Shown: one piece after another, positions 62,001 to 64,000 of the stretch
How the letters are laid out: every line of letters begins with the position of its first letter
How positions within the stretch are numbered: the stretch's first letter is position 1
DNA from: Eledone cirrhosa
Lineage: Eukaryota; Mollusca; Cephalopoda; Octopoda; Eledonidae
Direction: 5' to 3'
DNA: 64,000 nt
Assembly (NCBI GenBank): GCA_964016885.1
Contig: OZ024744.1
Span: 21,645,798-21,709,797, forward strand
Position numbers and translations under genes: made by a program
The notes under the pieces: model-generated
Told to the model about the DNA's origin: nothing
The model's input: only the letters and a program-made list of their open reading frames with translations
The model's database searches: none

Positions 62001-64000
62001 GCTATGACATCTTCAGACAGTTAGAAGAGGTGACAGGCACAACAGCTATGACATATTCTGTCAGTTAGAAGAGGTGACAGCCACAACAGCTATGACATCT
62101 TCAGACAGTTAAAAGAGGTGACAGGCACAACAGCTGTGACATCTTCAGACAGTTAGAAGAGGTGACAGCCACAACAGCTATGACATCTTCAGACAGTTAG
62201 AAGAGGTGACAGGCACAACAGCTATGACATATTCAGAGAGAAGAGGTGACAGGCACAACAGCTATGACATCTTCAGACTGTTAGAAGAGGTGGCAGCCAC
62301 AACAGCTATGACATCTTCAGACAGAAGAGGTGACACCCACAACAGCTATGACATCTTCAGACTGTTAGAAGAGGTGACAGCCACAACAGCTATGACATCT
62401 TCAGAGTGAAGAGGTGACAGGCACAACAGCTATGACATCTTCAGACAGAAGAGGTGACAGACACAACAGCTATAACATCTTCAGACATTTAGAAGAGGTG
62501 ACAGGCACAACAGCTATGACATCTTCAGACAGTTAGAAGAGGTGACAGGCACAACAGCTATGACATCTTCAGAGAGTTAGAAGAGGTGACAGCCACAACA
62601 GCTATGACATCTTCATACAGTTAGAAGAGGTGACAGCAACAACAGCTATGACATCTTTAGACAGTTAGAAGAGGTGACAGCCACAACAGCTATGACATCT
62701 TCAGACAGTTAGAAGAGGTGACAAGCACAACAGCTATGACATCTTCAGACAGTTAGAAGAGGTGACAGCAACAACAGCTATGACATCTTCAGACAGAAGA
62801 GGTGACAGCCACAACAGCTATGACATCTTCAGACAGTTAGAAGAGGTGACAGCAACAACAGCTATGACATCTTCAGACAGAAGAGGTGACAGCCACAACA
62901 CCTATGACATCTTCAGACAGTTAGAAGAGGTGACAGCCACAACAGCTATGACGTCTTTAGACAGTTAGAAGAGGTGACAGGAACAACAGCTATGACATCT
63001 TCAGACAGTTAGAAGAGGTGACAGGCACAACAGCTATGACATCTTCAGACAGTTAGAAGAGGTGACAGCAACAACAGCTATGGCATCTTCAGACAGAAGA
63101 GGTGACAGCCACAACAGTTATGACATCTTCAGACAGATAGAAGAGGTGACAGGCGCAACAGCTATGACTTCTTTAGACAGTTAGAAGAGGTGGCAGCCAC
63201 AACAGCTATGACATATTCAGACAGTTAGAAGAGGTGACAGGCACAACAGCTATGACATCTTCAGACAGTTAGAAGAGGTGACAGCCACAACAGCTATGAC
63301 ATCTTCAGACAGTTATAAGATGTGACAGCCACAACAGCTATGACATATTCAGACAGTTAGAAGAGGTGACAGGCACAACAGCTATGGCATCTTCAGACAG
63401 TTAGAAGAGCTGACAGCCACAACAGCTATGACATCTTTAGACAGTTAGAAGAGGTGACAGCCACAACAGCTATGACATCTTCAGACAGAAGAGGTGACAG
63501 CTACAACAGCTATGACATCTTCAGAGAGAAGAGGTGACAGGCACAACAGCTATGACATCTTCAGACAGAAGAGGTGACATACGCAACAGCTATAACATCT
63601 TCAGACAGTTAGAAGAGGTGACAGGCACAACAGCTATGACATCTTTAGACAGTTAGAAGAGGTGACAACCACAACAGCTATGACATCTTTAGACAGTTAG
63701 AAGAGGTGACAGCCAGAACAGCTATGACATCTTCAGACAGTTAGAAGAGGTGACCGCCACAACATCTATGACATCTTCATACAGTTAGAAGAGGTGACAG
63801 CAACAACAGCTATGACATCTTTAGACAGTTAGAAGAGGTGACAGCCACAACAGCTATGACATCTTCAGACAGTTAGAAGACGTGACAAGCACAACAGCTA
63901 TGACATCTTCAGACAGTTAGAAGAGGTGACAAACACAACAGCTATGACATCTTCAGACAGTTAGAAGAGGTGACAGCAACAACAGCTATGACATCTTCAG
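59046..64000. repeat. Domain D right part: hybrid HOR of about 1.9-2.1 kb
   Basis: Hybrid C/B units start at 57,880, 59,974 and 61,862 (steps 2,094 and 1,888). Each holds a C-type block with CTGTCAG, then B-type CTTCATACAG, ACATACGC and GACCGCCAC units (ACATACGC near 59,418, 61,129 and 63,578). After the copy at 61,862 the sequence stays B-type to the end: at 63,061-63,120 it goes on with ACAACAGTTATGAC instead of switching to C. Confidence 0.8.
62058..62080. repeat. Last hairpin-capable unit (CTGTCA-N11-TGACAG)
   Basis: Same inverted repeat as at 20,906, here in the last C-type block of domain D. It again precedes the CAGTTAAAAGAGG and CAGCTGTGAC units. The B-type sequence that follows to the end of the window lacks it. 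Confidence 0.85.

Larger units (their letters stand above)
1..64000. repeat. 64-kb satellite array of 44/40-bp monomers
   Basis: Every line of the window can be laid out as head-to-tail copies of one monomer, all in the same orientation. In the unit, positions 1-12 are AGTTAGAAGAGG, TGACAG lies at 13-18, CAACAGCTATGACATC at 22-37 and TTCAGAC at 38-44. About 1,480 units fit in the window. Most differences between units are single substitutions at a few favoured positions: the two bases after TGACAG, and the ATCTTC stretch (as ATATTC, ATCTTT or ATGTTC). There is no insertion of unrelated DNA, no inverted segment and no flanking unique sequence, so both array ends lie outside the window. This is seen directly. 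The assignment to eukaryotic satellite or minisatellite DNA is inferred from size and structure. No named satellite family was recognised. Confidence 0.98.
49171..64000. repeat. Domain D: alternating B-type and C-type blocks
   Basis: C-type blocks lie near 49,250-51,640, 53,436-54,220, 54,650-56,265, 57,880-58,665, 59,974-60,675 and 61,862-62,605. B-type blocks fill the gaps and run on to the window end. C-to-B junctions, marked by CTTCATACAG, lie at 49,167, 51,651, 54,225, 56,271, 58,669, 60,679 and 62,611. The B-to-C junction at 53,436, 57,880, 59,974 and 61,862 has the same sequence each time. No gene, RNA or regulatory element is visible. Confidence 0.82.

Noticed and set aside
9106..62968. 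Dozens of open reading frames of 67-96 codons on the + strand
   Set aside because: All are the same satellite repeat read through alternating 44/40-bp units. They start at GTG, have no unique sequence, and end wherever two like-sized units meet. They were not annotated as genes.
9106..62968. RGDS integrin-binding motif in the conceptual peptide
   Set aside because: It depends on translation of satellite DNA that shows no sign of being a gene. The tetrapeptide is a by-product of AGAGGTGACAGC in one frame.
1..64000. CRISPR array
   Set aside because: The period is near a CRISPR repeat-spacer length, but the whole unit is conserved. There are no unique spacers, leader or cas genes.
1..64000. 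Telomeric repeat because of GTTAG/TTAG
   Set aside because: TTAG occurs once per 44 bp inside a complex unit, not as tandem TTAGG or TTAGGG.
1..64000. CENP-B box or a known centromeric satellite
   Set aside because: The consensus has no CpG and no TTCG...CGGG pattern, and I do not recognise the monomer as a named family. A centromeric role stays possible but unsupported.
1..64000. Splice sites (ATCTTCAG/A and GAG/GTGACA in each unit)
   Set aside because: They would give exons of about 13 bases and introns of about 31 bases in every unit. The matches are weak and follow from the monomer sequence.
1..64000. Genes on the minus strand
   Set aside because: The reverse complement of the monomer has stops in every frame (GTC TGA, TCA TAG) and no long open stretch was found.
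1..64000. Link between 176-bp length steps (four 44-bp units) and nucleosome spacing
   Set aside because: Only two cases were seen, and one of them is two separate losses of 132 and 44 bp, so the number is probably coincidental.

Overview
The whole 64-kb window is one uninterrupted head-to-tail satellite array. I read it from end to end and found no unique sequence, transposon, RNA gene or credible protein-coding gene. It starts and ends inside repeat units, so the array continues on both sides. A non-coding tandem array of this length points to a eukaryotic chromosome, in a heterochromatic or minisatellite region. The species cannot be told from the sequence.

The monomer is 44 bp (perfect examples at 179-222 and 223-266), about 45% GC, with no CpG in its consensus. 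A second form is 40 bp (311-350) and lacks TTAG after the leading AG. Roughly 1,480 units fit in the window. Almost all are 44 or 40 bp; I found two of 43 bp, one of 42 bp and four of 38 bp. Because 44+40=84 bp, alternating long and short units stay in one reading frame and give a 28-residue repeat for up to 96 codons. These open frames are a by-product of unit order. They begin at GTG rather than ATG and end at the TAG of the next long-long pair or the TGA of the next short-short pair.

Four domains can be told apart by diagnostic variants. Domain A (1 to about 8,640) is rich in 44-mers and built of higher-order repeats (HORs) of 2,528, 2,612 and 2,608 bp. Domain B (about 8,640-20,880) carries the ACATACGCAAC and GACCGCCAC variants, with HORs of 3,743 and 3,955 bp. 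Domain C (about 20,880-49,170) is richer in 40-mers and carries CTGTCAGTTAG units able to form a short hairpin. It is full of recent segmental copies at offsets of 6,384, 1,416, 4,424 and 2,528 bp. Domain D (about 49,170-64,000) is a mosaic in which C-type and B-type blocks alternate with the same junctions repeated. It includes a 4.62-kb tandem duplication (50,030-59,045).

No genes work together here. The interest lies in how the array evolves: two unit lengths acting as a barcode, recurrent 4-bp deletion or conversion, copy-number steps of whole units, and a hybrid B/C block that was formed and then amplified. I found no evidence for a new enzymatic or defence system.
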